Shown: positions 8,670 to 16,762, counted from the first letter of the stretch. The stretch is DNA of 38,077 nucleotides from Opitutaceae bacterium (GCA_014879845.1 JACSRI010000161.1:1-38077); one strand, 5' to 3'. A program made the numbers and translations. The notes: a model not told the origin generated them from the letters alone.

Positions 8670-9314
8670 ATGGCTCACGCGAACTCGTCCGCTCCCAAGA
8701 TGTGCAATCCCGCCGCCGTCGGCCTCGCCGGCTTCGGCCTCACCACGCTGGTGCTCCAGCTCCACAACCTCGGCCTGGTCGGCTGGGGCCCGGTGCTCTG
8801 GCTCGGCCTCGTCTTCGGCGGGCTCGCGCAGATGATCGCCGGTCTCCAGGAAATGAAGACGGGAAACAACTTCGGCTACTGCGCCTTCACCTCTTACGGG
8901 GCGTTCTGGATCGCGCTCTGCGCGATGAAGCTCGCGGGCAGCTTCGGTGTCTTCACCGCGAGCGAGACCGACGTGGGCTGGTTCCTCGTGGCCTGGACGC
9001 TCTTCACCTCCATCCTGTGGGTCGGTGCGCTGCGTATCCACGGGGCCATGGCGATGACCTTCACCCTCCTGCTGGCCGGGTTCATCCTGCTCGATCTCGG
9101 CCATTTCGGCTATCCCGCGCTGAACAAGGCCGCCGCCTGGGTGTTGATCGGCTGCGCACTGAGCGCCTGGTACATGATGGCCCGGATCATCCTCAACGAG
9201 ATCTACGGCCGCGACCTGCTGCCCGCGGGTCGCCCTTGGGTGGGCGCGCGCCGGACGACCGCGCCTCGTCGCGAGGTCGCCGCCAACGGCGTGCCGGCCC
9301 GCGCGCGCGGCTGA
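8670..9314 (+). CDS. Acetate uptake transporter, GPR1/FUN34/YaaH (SatP) family
   Basis: A 214-residue protein with six likely membrane helices. The family signature near the N-terminus, NPAAVGLAGFGLTTL (residues ~12-26), matches the NPAPLGL-type motif. GLVFGGLAQMIAGLQEMKTGN and FTSYGAFW also match conserved blocks. SatP-type proteins move acetate and succinate with protons across the inner membrane. The C-terminal tail (about 25 residues) is basic and probably cytoplasmic. The frame is open far upstream into the sulfatase promoter region, but ATG 8670 starts immediately before the family motif. Confidence 0.92.
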   Translation: MAHANSSAPKMCNPAAVGLAGFGLTTLVLQLHNLGLVGWGPVLWLGLVFGGLAQMIAGLQEMKTGNNFGYCAFTSYGAFWIALCAMKLAGSFGVFTASETDVGWFLVAWTLFTSILWVGALRIHGAMAMTFTLLLAGFILLDLGHFGYPALNKAAAWVLIGCALSAWYMMARIILNEIYGRDLLPAGRPWVGARRTTAPRREVAANGVPARARG

Positions 9315-9327
9315 GCGCGACGCCTGC

Positions 9328-9348
9328 GCCCGTGCCTACGGCACGGGC
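9328..9348. terminator. GC-rich hairpin between convergent genes, possible bidirectional terminator
   Basis: GCCCGTGCC, a 3-nt TAC loop, then GGCACGGGC: a perfect 9-bp stem. It lies at the convergent ends of the acetate transporter and the sugar dehydrogenase genes. The TAG stop of the dehydrogenase (9338-9336) falls in and beside the loop. There is no T-run on either side, so intrinsic termination is not certain. Confidence 0.5.
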
Positions 9349-10751
9349 ACGAGCCGCACGATCTTGTCGGGGCCGTTGAGCGCCGCGTAGATCGCGCCGT
9401 CCGGGCCGCAGCCGACGTCGCGCACGCGGCCCGCGCCGCGCAGGAGCGAATGCTGCGCGACCACCTTGCCACCCTCGAACCGCAGGAGCCGCAGGTCCTG
9501 TCCGGCCAACGCGGTGACCAGGAGCGCACCCTCCCACTGCGGGAAGGCGGCACCCTCATAGAAGTCGATGCCGCACACCGCGATCGACGGTGTCCAGTGC
9601 AGCACGGGTTGCTCCATGCCGGGTGCGCTCGTGCGCTCGGTGATCGGCGTGCCATTGTAGTTGATCCCGTAGGTGATCACCGGCCAGCCGTAGTTTTTCC
9701 CCCGTTGCACCAGGTTGAGTTCGTCGCCGCCGCGTGGGCCGTGTTCGGTCGACCAGAGCGAGCCGTCGGCGGGGTTGAAATCGAGACCCTGCGGATTGCG
9801 GTGCCCGAAGCTCCAGATCGTCGGGAGCGCGCCGGCCGTGCCGACGAAGGGATTGTCGGCCGGCACGCGGCCGTCGTCGTGGATGCGGTGGACCTTGCCG
9901 TTGGGCCGGTCGAGCTGCTGCGCCTGGTCCTGCGCGCCGCGGTCGCCGATCGTGAAGAAGAGGTAGCCCTGGCCGTCGAAGGCGATGCGGCAGCCCCAAT
10001 GGTGGCCTGCGGTGCGGAACGTGCCCTCGGGCGCGACGTAGATCTTCTCCTCGTCGACCCAGCGGCCGTCGCGCAGGCGTCCGCGCACAAGCGTGGTCAT
10101 GCCGTCGCGCTCGCCGCCCTTCGGGGCGCGCCCACTGTAGGCCAGGTAGATCCAGCCGTTGTCCTTGAAAGCTGGATGCAGCGCCACCTCCATCAGTCCG
10201 CCCTGGCTGGCGTCGAGCACGGCGGGCGTGCCCGACACCGGGGCGCTGAGGCGGCCGTTCTCGAGCACGCGCAGGCGGCCGGGCTTTTCCGTGATGAGCA
10301 TGCGGCCGTCGGGCAGGAAGGCCATCGACCACGGCGTCTCGACGCCGCTCACCACGTCCTCCACGCGGTAGGTATGCCCGGCGACGGTGCGCGCAGGGCC
10401 GCCGCTGGCGGTGTGCGTGGCGTCGGCCTGGGCCGCGGCGTTGCGACGCTCGCGGATGAAGACGACGAGGGCGCGGACCTCCGCTTCGGAGAGCGCGCCT
10501 TCCCAGGCGGGCATGCCGTTGTCGAGGCTGCCGAGGCGGATCGTGCGGGCGATCTCCTCGTCGGTGCCGCCGAGTGTCCAGGCGTCGTCGAGCATGCTCG
10601 GCGCGGAGCCGCCGCCGAGGTCGTCGCCATGGCAGGAGGCGCAGTTGTTCTGGTAGATCTTGCCGACGTCCTCAGCGTGGGCCGCGAGCGGGAGGGCTGC
10701 GGTGCACCAAGTCAGGACGCGCACGGGGGGGAGGATGGAAGCGAGACGCAT
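9336..10751 (-). CDS. PQQ-dependent sugar dehydrogenase with N-terminal cytochrome c domain
   Basis: A 471-residue protein. A signal peptide (to about residue 27, ending LAAHAED) is followed by a class I cytochrome c domain with the haem motif CASCH (Cys37, Cys40, His41) and a likely Met80 ligand in NGMPAW. From about residue 127 the sequence matches the soluble glucose/aldose dehydrogenase beta-propeller: GVETPWSMAFLPDGRMLITEKPGRL, ATIGxR-type FFTIGDRGAQDQAQ, FGHRNPQGLDF, and EHGPRGGDELN. The family oxidises aldoses in the periplasm using pyrroloquinoline quinone. The fused cytochrome would take the electrons directly. The start at 10751 is chosen because the signal peptide begins there; the frame is open 22 codons further. 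Confidence 0.9.
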   Translation of the reverse strand: MRLASILPPVRVLTWCTAALPLAAHAEDVGKIYQNNCASCHGDDLGGGSAPSMLDDAWTLGGTDEEIARTIRLGSLDNGMPAWEGALSEAEVRALVVFIRERRNAAAQADATHTASGGPARTVAGHTYRVEDVVSGVETPWSMAFLPDGRMLITEKPGRLRVLENGRLSAPVSGTPAVLDASQGGLMEVALHPAFKDNGWIYLAYSGRAPKGGERDGMTTLVRGRLRDGRWVDEEKIYVAPEGTFRTAGHHWGCRIAFDGQGYLFFTIGDRGAQDQAQQLDRPNGKVHRIHDDGRVPADNPFVGTAGALPTIWSFGHRNPQGLDFNPADGSLWSTEHGPRGGDELNLVQRGKNYGWPVITYGINYNGTPITERTSAPGMEQPVLHWTPSIAVCGIDFYEGAAFPQWEGALLVTALAGQDLRLLRFEGGKVVAQHSLLRGAGRVRDVGCGPDGAIYAALNGPDKIVRLVPVP

Positions 10752-10842
10752 CGGGCCCGCAGTGAGGGCAGAACCCGCACAAATGCAACCCGCCCGAGCG
10801 GTGCAACGGATGAACAACCCGGCCGGCGGGCACCGGCACCGG

Positions 10843-11502
10843 TCAGGCTTCGGGCGGCGGCTCGACGGTCACACGCAGCACGCCGCGCCACTCTCCGGGC
10901 TTGTAGTCGACCGCGGGTTGCGGGCCGGCGCGCTCGATGAGCAGCGTGCGCAACCGCGGCGACTGCGTCTCGGTCGGTCCATGGCAGGCCACGCACATGG
11001 GCAGCAGCCCGAGCGGACGGTAGCCGCGCCACTCCTCCGTGCCGTCGGGGCGGGTGATATGCTGCACCAGCACGTCGGGCGGCTTGGAGGACGCACGCAG
11101 GCGGCGCTCGATCTCCTCCAGCACCTGTTCCTCGGCGAAATCCGGCGAGTTGGCGACATTGAGCACGCGTCGGCTGGTGAGTTTGAACGCCGTGATCGCG
11201 GGCATTCCCGGCAGGGCCTTGCCATCGGTCGAGAGACGCCGCAGGTGGGCGAGCGCGACGGCGTCTTCCGGCGACCCGGACTTCAGGGCCGCATTGATCT
11301 CACCGACGAGCCGCTGACCCAGGAAGTTGGTGGCGGCTGCGGCCAGGCGGTGCACCTGGGCCGCCTGAGGATGGATCAGCGGGTCGGTCAGCTGCACCTC
11401 CAACCCTTTGACCGCGGCCGGGTCGGCTCCGACGCCGCCGCGCGGGACGATCGCTGTGATCGCCATGATCGCGAACACAGCCACGGGGTAACGCGCTCTC
11501 AT
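10843..11502 (-). CDS. Periplasmic monohaem Tll0287-like (DUF3365) protein
   Basis: A 219-residue protein with a signal peptide (MRARYPVAVFAIMAITAIV). One c-type haem motif, CVACHG, is at Cys170-His174. The pattern of an alpha-helical N-terminal half, then NVANSPDFAEEQVLEEIE and the late CxxCH followed by a C-terminal strand, fits the Tll0287/DUF3365 haem domain, which is often attached to sensors. Here it stands alone as a soluble periplasmic protein, so a redox or haem-sensing role is inference. It lies downstream of the nap-operon genes in the same direction (108-bp gap to the MOSC gene). Confidence 0.8.
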   Translation of the reverse strand: MRARYPVAVFAIMAITAIVPRGGVGADPAAVKGLEVQLTDPLIHPQAAQVHRLAAAATNFLGQRLVGEINAALKSGSPEDAVALAHLRRLSTDGKALPGMPAITAFKLTSRRVLNVANSPDFAEEQVLEEIERRLRASSKPPDVLVQHITRPDGTEEWRGYRPLGLLPMCVACHGPTETQSPRLRTLLIERAGPQPAVDYKPGEWRGVLRVTVEPPPEA

Positions 11503-11609
11503 GGGACTCCGCTGTACCAGTAGTCAGAGTGCACGATGCCGCGAGCGGCCACGGCACTTTTTCGCGCGAGCGCGTCAGGCTGATCGACCGGGCGGGGCCG
11601 GGTCGATGC

Positions 11610-12071
11610 TCAGCTGATGTCGCGCCGCAGCACCCCGTCCGAGAGGATGCGACAGCGCAGGCCGCCGCGGCCCTTCAGCCACGTCTCCGCGCCGGCGCCG
11701 ATCGCCTGGTCCATCCAATAACAGGGCCGGCACTCCTCGGTCCCGAGCAGGCGCACGCCCTGCAGCGCGAACTCCGCCCCCACGAGCGTGTTGAGGTCGG
11801 CGCCCTCGACGATGAGGTTGCGCCGCAGACGCGCGGGCGAAGTGTTGCCGTCGCCGTGCGCGGCGCAGAGCTGCTGGTAGATCTCCCAGGAGAAGAGCGT
11901 CACCTGGCCCTTGTAGTCGCTCTTGAACCCGAAGAACCGATCGCCGCGCAGCCCCTGCCCGGCGACACACTCGACCGAGTCAACTTCCTCGATGCCGTGC
12001 TTGCCTGCCGGCCCGCCGTGGTGGCCGAAGTAGTTGTGCCCGGGGGAAATGAAGATGTGGCGGATGCGCAC
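11610..12071 (-). CDS. MOSC domain protein
   Basis: A 153-residue protein with the MOSC pattern: VAGQGLRGDRFFGF near residue 40, a central RRNLIVEGADLNTL, and the conserved cysteine block TEECRPCYWMDQAIG around residues 112-126. MOSC domains bind molybdenum cofactor or carry sulfur. Placed directly after a nitrate-reductase operon, a role in supplying or maturing the Mo-bis-MGD cofactor of NapA is plausible (inference). A palindromic repeat element separates it from the upstream gene. Confidence 0.88.
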   Translation of the reverse strand: MRIRHIFISPGHNYFGHHGGPAGKHGIEEVDSVECVAGQGLRGDRFFGFKSDYKGQVTLFSWEIYQQLCAAHGDGNTSPARLRRNLIVEGADLNTLVGAEFALQGVRLLGTEECRPCYWMDQAIGAGAETWLKGRGGLRCRILSDGVLRRDIS

Positions 12072-12093
12072 GGTGGACGTGAAGGCCTGATCA

Positions 12094-12238
12094 TTGAACC
12101 ACGGAGAACACCGAGGGCACAGAGAAAAGCAGGTCTCCGGGAAGGGTCTGAGATGCTCGAGGATGCGGCGCTTGTCAGCCGGGGAGAATAGCCCTCCTGA
12201 TTCCTGGCTCTGTGCCCTCGATGTCCTCTGTGGTTCAA
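12094..12238. repeat. Palindromic repeat element with AACCACAGAGG-type ends, copy 1
   Basis: The left end reads TTGAACCACGGAGAAC and the right end is its near-inverse, GTCCTCTGTGGTTCAA. Both ends continue inward with the same theme (GAGGGCACAGAG / CTCTGTGCCCTC). The 80-odd bases between are not obviously palindromic. Its right end provides the TGA stop of the 106-residue gene at 12235. Two more copies are at 21664 and 24073. Confidence 0.85.
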
Positions 12239-12555
12239 ACCGTCTGGACGATTTCGTCCGTGCAGATGCGCACGAGGCGGGCGGTGCCGTCCGGCAGCGG
12301 CATGAGCGTGTCGCACCACTCGCGGCCCTCGTAGCGGTAGCGGATCTGCACGCCGCGCAGCGAACCGTCGCGCAGGCCGGCGTGCGCGGCCGCGAGGTCG
12401 ATCGGCGCCTCCTCGGTCATGGTGCGGGCCGCGCGGCGCGGCACGACGGCCAGCACGCGCGTGCAGGAGGCGAGATCACTGAAGAGCGCATCGACGGTCG
12501 CGGCGTCGAGGATGGCCTGCTGGAGTGGCGGGAGCTTGAGCGGCGAGTCAGGCAT
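12235..12555 (-). CDS. Small protein of unknown function in the nap operon
   Basis: A 106-residue soluble protein. The N-terminal half is helical (LPPLQQAILDAATVDALFSDLASC). A hydrophobic/basic strand VLAVVPRRA and a C-terminal block follow (RYRYEGREWCDTLMPLPDGTARLVRI). Its ATG overlaps the stop of the NapF-like gene by 8 bp, and the MOSC gene follows, so it is probably part of the nap operon. Its TGA stop lies in the terminal arm of a palindromic repeat element, so the original C-terminus may have differed. No family recognised; a chaperone or cofactor-insertion role would be a guess. Confidence 0.72.
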   Translation of the reverse strand: MPDSPLKLPPLQQAILDAATVDALFSDLASCTRVLAVVPRRAARTMTEEAPIDLAAAHAGLRDGSLRGVQIRYRYEGREWCDTLMPLPDGTARLVRICTDEIVQTV

Positions 12556-12910
12556 GATCGGAGTGGAGCAGGCTTCCAGCCTGCGTTCGGGCGGGCAGGC
12601 TGGAAGCCTGCGGCACGGTCATCAGCACCGCGTTCACCGGCGCCGGGCAGAGGTCGTGGCAGATCCGGCAGCCGTCGCAGAGCGCGGGATTCACGTGGGG
12701 CAACCCGCGCTCGACCACGATGGCGCCCGGGATCGGACAACGCTCGCGGCAGGTCGAGCAAAACGAACCCTGATAGGCGAGACAGTGCCGGCCGGCGATG
12801 ACGGCGACCGCCGGAGTCGAGGGATCTCGCTCCGCGAGCACGGGCGCCGACGTCGGACGCTGGGCCCAGCGCGACGGCAGCATGCTCGAGAAGAAATCCC
12901 GTCGTGTCAT
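12548..12910 (-). CDS. napF: NapF-like ferredoxin with two [4Fe-4S] motifs
   Basis: A 120-residue protein starting MTRRDFFSSML. Cysteines at 43, 51, 54 and 58 (CSTCRERCP preceded by a Cys eight residues earlier) and at 78, 81, 84 and 88 (CDGCRICHDLCPAP) can each hold a [4Fe-4S] cluster. This layout is like the C-terminal part of NapF, a cytoplasmic ferredoxin linked to NapA maturation. Its ATG overlaps the stop of the cytochrome gene by 4 bp (ATGA). The last ~20 residues (QASSLPARTQAGSLLHS) are encoded by a perfect inverted repeat, so the tail appears to come from a repeat insertion. NapF is shorter here than usual; the symbol is by similarity and position. Confidence 0.75.
   Translation of the reverse strand: MTRRDFFSSMLPSRWAQRPTSAPVLAERDPSTPAVAVIAGRHCLAYQGSFCSTCRERCPIPGAIVVERGLPHVNPALCDGCRICHDLCPAPVNAVLMTVPQASSLPARTQAGSLLHSDHA
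12568..12611. repeat. Perfect 17-bp inverted repeat inside the napF-like 3' end
   Basis: GCAGGCTTCCAGCCTGC (12568-12584) and its exact inverse GCAGGCTGGAAGCCTGC (12595-12611), 10 bp apart. It is read in frame as the C-terminal tail of the ferredoxin and can form a strong hairpin in the mRNA between the two overlapping genes. Confidence 0.9.
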
Positions 12911-13803
12911 CGGAAGGAACCGATCTCGCGCTGGGCCGACGGCGGCAGCGGCGGCGGGAGTTCGCTCGAGCCGATGCTGGCGCGGGCGAACATCGGACTC
13001 TGCTCCGCACGCGCGTCGGTGGCGTGGCACTGCAGGCAGTTCTGCCGCTCGGGGTGACTCGTGCGAAACGCCGCCGTGCCGCCGGGACCGTGGCAGGTGA
13101 TGCAGCTCTGGCGCATCCACGTCGTGTGCGAGATCACGGGCGGGGCGCCGACATAGGCCCGGCTGCCGTAGCCCGACGCCGTCGTGCCCTGGAAGCGATT
13201 GCCGTCCGAGAGCGCGACCTCGCGCGAGCGCCACGTGCTTGTCGGACCGGAGGAGGAGACATGGCACTGCAGGCAATTGGCGTGAAGCTTGTGGCTCATC
13301 TGCGGGACCATCACCCCGGAGATCGAGGTCGGTTTGCCGTGGCACTCGAGGCAGGCGGCGGGGTTGAGCTGGTCGAGCGGGTGGGGCGCGGTCGGCGGTG
13401 CGCCGTCGTAAAGCCGCCGCGAGGCGCGCTGGCGGCGCACGAGCGCCTGCTCGTCGGCGGAGAGGAAGGCGTAGCCGGCCTTGGGGGCCGCGGGCGAGGC
13501 CAGCTTGTCGAGCGAGTTCACCCAGTCGCGGTTGGCGTGGAGCGAGCCCTCGCCGAGGCGCGCGTATTCAACGATCGGAGGCGCAGTCTCGGAGCCGTCG
13601 CCGGTCGCGCCGGGGCCCGGCATCCCGCCGGTCGCGGCGGCCCATTCCTCGCGCTGCTCGGTCGTGGCGCGGCCGGTCTGGCGCAGGCCCATGAAGAAGC
13701 CGCTCAGGCCGATCGTGAGCGCGATCACGCCGGCGAGTGCCGCGCCGTGCCAGCCGGTGCGGCGCGGCGGGGGTGTGGGGGTGTGTCCGGGTCGTGGTGA
13801 CAT
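12907..13803 (-). CDS. napB: Membrane-anchored tetrahaem NapB-like cytochrome (duplicated diheme unit)
   Basis: A 298-residue protein with one N-terminal membrane helix (AALAGVIALTIGLSGFF, residues ~21-37), uncleaved by appearance. Four haem motifs: CLECH (151-155), CLQCH (177-181), CITCH (234-238) and CLQCH (256-260). The second half (YVGAPPVISH ... CITCHGP ... SHPERQNCLQCH) matches the diheme NapB electron-transfer subunit. The first half repeats it (YDGAPPTAPHP ... CLECHG ... HKLHANCLQCH). So it looks like a tandem NapB duplication, about twice the usual haem count. It should pass electrons to NapA in the periplasm. It follows napA by 27 bp and overlaps the napF-like gene. Confidence 0.85.
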   Translation of the reverse strand: MSPRPGHTPTPPPRRTGWHGAALAGVIALTIGLSGFFMGLRQTGRATTEQREEWAAATGGMPGPGATGDGSETAPPIVEYARLGEGSLHANRDWVNSLDKLASPAAPKAGYAFLSADEQALVRRQRASRRLYDGAPPTAPHPLDQLNPAACLECHGKPTSISGVMVPQMSHKLHANCLQCHVSSSGPTSTWRSREVALSDGNRFQGTTASGYGSRAYVGAPPVISHTTWMRQSCITCHGPGGTAAFRTSHPERQNCLQCHATDARAEQSPMFARASIGSSELPPPLPPSAQREIGSFR

Positions 13804-13813
13804 GGTGCGAGGG

Positions 13814-13828
13814 CGGGCCGGAAGCCCG
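13814..13828. repeat. Short hairpin, possible repeat half-element, beside the napA stop
   Basis: CGGGC, five bases, then GCCCG. It lies in the 27-bp gap between napA and the cytochrome gene. The napA TAG stop (13833-13831) adjoins it. It resembles the other short GC-rich repeats of the window, but only one copy is seen here. Confidence 0.35.
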
Positions 13829-13830
13829 TG

Positions 13831-16293
13831 CTACGGGGCGACGAGGCGCGGACGATCGCCGAGGCCGGGCTGGCGGGCGGGCTGGGCGCCCTTGGCGTAG
13901 ACGCGCACGGCGCACTTTTTGTAGTCCGGCTCCTTCGAGATCGGGCACGGCTCGCCGAGCGTGACCTCGTTGATGAGCAGGCGTTCGTCGAAGAACGGCA
14001 CGAAGACTGTGCCGCGCGGCGGCGTGGCGCGGCCGTTGATCCAGACGGGCAGCTCCAGCTTGCCGCGGCGCGATTCCACGATGGCGATGTCGCCATTGGC
14101 GAGGCCGGCAGCGGCGGCATCCTCGGGGTTCATCTCCACGTAGGCGTTGGGCATGGCGTTGCGCAGCTGCGGCACGCGCATGGTCATCGTGCCGCTGTGC
14201 CAATGCTCGAGCACGCGGCCGGTGTTGAGCCAGGTCGGATAGTCGGCGTCGGGCGCCTCCGCGGCGGGCTCGTAGGCGCAGAACCAGATGAGCGCGCGGT
14301 CGTCCTTGGTTACGGAGTGGTAGAACTGGATGCCGGCGCCGGGCTTCACGTACGGGTCGGAGAACTCCATGAAGCGGAACGGGGTCTCGTGCCACGAGCC
14401 GTCCTCCTTTTGCACCACCGGCCAGCGCAGGCCGCGCGCCTGGGCGAGCACGTCGTAGGGCGCGAGGTCCTTGTGCTTCATGCGCGTGAACTGCCGGTAC
14501 TCCTCGTAGAGCGCGCGGTCCACGTTGACGTCGTAATAGTGCTCCCACTGCCAGGCGGGCACCTCCTTGCCGGCGTCGTCGCGCACGGTGAAGAGGAAGT
14601 TGCCGTCCCGGTCCTTCATGCCGGGATGGCCGAGCTCGAAGAGCCGGCGGGCCACGGCGATGGTCTGCCAGGCATCGTCACGCGCCTGGCCGGGCGGCAT
14701 CACCTGGCGGTACCACTGCTGCGTGCGGCGCTCGGAGTTGCCGTAGATGCCGTTCTTCTCGACCCACATGGCGGACGGCAGGACGAGGTCGGCGAGTTCG
14801 GTCGTGGCGGTCGGGTAGACCTCCGAGACGATGAGGAACTTGTCCTCGAGGCCCTGCTTGCCGCGGAAGAGCTTGTGCAGGTTCGGGAGCGTCTGCCCGG
14901 GATTGGTGACCTGTACCCAGATCGTGGAGATATCGCCGCCCTTGCTGGTGGGCGTGCAGAACTTCTCCCACATGAGCACGGTGTGGTGGCCGGGCTTGGG
15001 GTTGATGCGGCCCTCGGGCAGGTTCCAGAATTTCTCGGACTCGCGGCGGTGCGCCTCGTTGGCCACGAGACGGCCACCGGGCAGGAAGTGGCACATCGTG
15101 CCGACCTCGCGGGCCGTGCCGCAAGCCGACGGCTGGCCGGTGAGCGAGGTGGGCGCGTCGCCGGGGCGGCCGAAGTGACCGCTGAGCAGGTGCACGGAGT
15201 GCACGAGGCGGTTGATCGCCGTGCCCCGCGTGTGCTGGTTCATGCCCATGCACCAGAGGCTGGTGATGCGCACGTCGCGGCGGCCGAAGAGGTCGGCGAG
15301 CATGCGGATCTTCGCGGCCGGCACGCCGGAGATCTTTTCCACGAACTCGGGCGTGTAGGGCGCCACCAGCGCCTTGTACTCGTCGAAGGTGATGGCCTTG
15401 CCGTTGAGGTCGAGGGGCTGGTTGTCGCCGCGGAAATTGCAGTGCCTGCTGACGAACTCCTGGTCCCACGTCCCGTTCGCGATGAGCAAGTGGGCGATGC
15501 CGTTGGCGATCGCCATGTCGCTCTGCGGCTGGAACTCGAGATACTCGTCCGCGTACTCCGTCGTGCGCGTGCGGCGCGTGCCGATGTCGATGATCGTGAT
15601 CTTCTCGCCGCGGGCCCGGCGGTCGATGATGCGCGAGAAGAGGATCGGGTGCATCTCGGCGGGGTTGTTGCCCCAGAGGATGACGACGTCAGCGGCGTCG
15701 AGGTCGTCGTAGCAGCCGGCGGGTTCGTCGACGCCGTAGACGGAGAGGTATCCGGTTACTGCCGACGCCATGCAGAGGCGGGCGTTGGGCTCGATGTGGT
15801 TGTTCGAGAGGCCGCCCTTCATCAGCTTTTGCGCGGCATAACCTTCGGGCACCGTCCACTGGCCGCTGCCGTAGATGGCGAACGTCTCGGGCCGCGCCAT
15901 GATGCGCTGGGCGATGATCTCGATCGCCTCGCTCCAGGCGATCGGCTCGAGCACGCCGTTGCGGCGCAGCATCGGCTGGGTGAGGCGGTCGCGGCCGTAA
16001 AGGATGCCGCCGACATGGTAGCCCTTCACGCAGAGCAGTCCCTTGTTCACCTCGGCGAGGCGCTCGCCCTGGATGGCGACGACCCGGCCGTCGCGCACAC
16101 CCACGCGCACGTGGCAGCCGGTGCCGCAAAAGCGGCAGGGCGCCTTGTCCCAGCGGATGCCGTCGGGCGTGGTCGTGGGACCGGCGGCCTCGGCGGCGGC
16201 GGTCGACGTGGTGGCACCGAGGCGCTGGGAGACGACGGCCGTGGCGGCGGCGAGGGCGGAGGTGCGGAGGAAGTCGCGACGATCGAAGTGCAT
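13831..16293 (-). CDS. napA: Periplasmic nitrate reductase catalytic subunit NapA
   Basis: An 820-residue protein, close to the usual length of NapA (about 830). A Tat signal begins MHFDRRDFLRTSALAAA. The [4Fe-4S] motif CRFCGTGC ... C uses Cys53, 56, 60 and 88. The molybdenum ligand is Cys174 in ARLCMASAVTGY, and GMNQHTRGTAINR and the C-terminal WLNTGRVLEHWHSGTMT blocks match Nap rather than Nar or Nas. It reduces nitrate to nitrite in the periplasm with Mo-bis-MGD. The frame is open 134 codons upstream over napD, but the Tat signal fixes the start at 16293. It lies downstream of napD (82-bp gap) and upstream of the tetrahaem cytochrome. Confidence 0.96.
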   Translation of the reverse strand: MHFDRRDFLRTSALAAATAVVSQRLGATTSTAAAEAAGPTTTPDGIRWDKAPCRFCGTGCHVRVGVRDGRVVAIQGERLAEVNKGLLCVKGYHVGGILYGRDRLTQPMLRRNGVLEPIAWSEAIEIIAQRIMARPETFAIYGSGQWTVPEGYAAQKLMKGGLSNNHIEPNARLCMASAVTGYLSVYGVDEPAGCYDDLDAADVVILWGNNPAEMHPILFSRIIDRRARGEKITIIDIGTRRTRTTEYADEYLEFQPQSDMAIANGIAHLLIANGTWDQEFVSRHCNFRGDNQPLDLNGKAITFDEYKALVAPYTPEFVEKISGVPAAKIRMLADLFGRRDVRITSLWCMGMNQHTRGTAINRLVHSVHLLSGHFGRPGDAPTSLTGQPSACGTAREVGTMCHFLPGGRLVANEAHRRESEKFWNLPEGRINPKPGHHTVLMWEKFCTPTSKGGDISTIWVQVTNPGQTLPNLHKLFRGKQGLEDKFLIVSEVYPTATTELADLVLPSAMWVEKNGIYGNSERRTQQWYRQVMPPGQARDDAWQTIAVARRLFELGHPGMKDRDGNFLFTVRDDAGKEVPAWQWEHYYDVNVDRALYEEYRQFTRMKHKDLAPYDVLAQARGLRWPVVQKEDGSWHETPFRFMEFSDPYVKPGAGIQFYHSVTKDDRALIWFCAYEPAAEAPDADYPTWLNTGRVLEHWHSGTMTMRVPQLRNAMPNAYVEMNPEDAAAAGLANGDIAIVESRRGKLELPVWINGRATPPRGTVFVPFFDERLLINEVTLGEPCPISKEPDYKKCAVRVYAKGAQPARQPGLGDRPRLVAP

Positions 16294-16375
16294 GGCGGGG
16301 CGGACGGGGAAAGGATGAAGGACTGCGGGGCGGAAGAATCTGAGGCGGACGGTCGCCGGGTGCTCGGAACGCGTC

Positions 16376-16762
16376 TCAGGCGGATGGGAAATCGGGATCG
16401 GCCTCGGTCGCCGGGCCGGAGTCGGGGAGCGGTGCGTCGTCGAGCGGGTCACGCGAGCGACGCCGGCGCGGTCCGCGCCGGTGGCCGGCAAGCGCCTCCT
16501 CGGCGAGCACCTCGACGAAAACCACATCGACCGCGAGCACGCCCGCGAGCGACTCGAGCCACGCGTGGTCGCCGCGCGGATCGGTCGTCTCAAGCGCCAG
16601 CGCGGCAAACGGCATCTGCGGCTCCTCGAGCACCAGGCCCGGGCGCGCGCGCAGTGTCGCCAGGGTCTCCGGCAACTCCGGCGCGGTAGGATCAAAGGTC
16701 AGGGCGAGGCCCAGCACCGATGTGGGTGCAGTGGAAAGCGAGGCCGACATCGGCTCCATCAT
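16376..16762 (-). CDS. napD: NapD-like chaperone for NapA
   Basis: A 128-residue protein, first gene of the leftward nap operon. It has a ferredoxin-like beta-alpha-beta pattern: VLGLALTFDP, LPETLATLRARPGLVLEE, FAALALETTD, AWLESLAGVLAVDVVFVEVLAEE. The last block is like the end of the NapD fold. NapD binds the Tat signal of NapA and holds it back until the cofactor is inserted. The C-terminal ~35 residues are an Arg-rich then acidic tail absent from enterobacterial NapD. It starts MMEPMSAS; the ATG at 16750 has a GGAG 4 nt before it and is an alternative. Identity is by position and fold pattern, as NapD is poorly conserved. Confidence 0.75.
   Translation of the reverse strand: MMEPMSASLSTAPTSVLGLALTFDPTAPELPETLATLRARPGLVLEEPQMPFAALALETTDPRGDHAWLESLAGVLAVDVVFVEVLAEEALAGHRRGPRRRRSRDPLDDAPLPDSGPATEADPDFPSA

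Noticed and set aside
12094-12238. Repeat element as an insertion sequence or complete transposon
   Set aside because: About 145 bp, no reading frame for a transposase, and no target duplication that I can see.
12548-13345. Longer start for the napF-like gene overlapping the cytochrome gene
   Set aside because: The upstream part is a basic shadow of the cytochrome frame. The ATGA overlap at 12910 and the start MTRRDFF fit a real gene start.
13828-16689. 953-residue antisense frame opposite napA
   Set aside because: Val/Ala/Asp/His-rich shadow without domains; napA has all catalytic motifs on the other strand.
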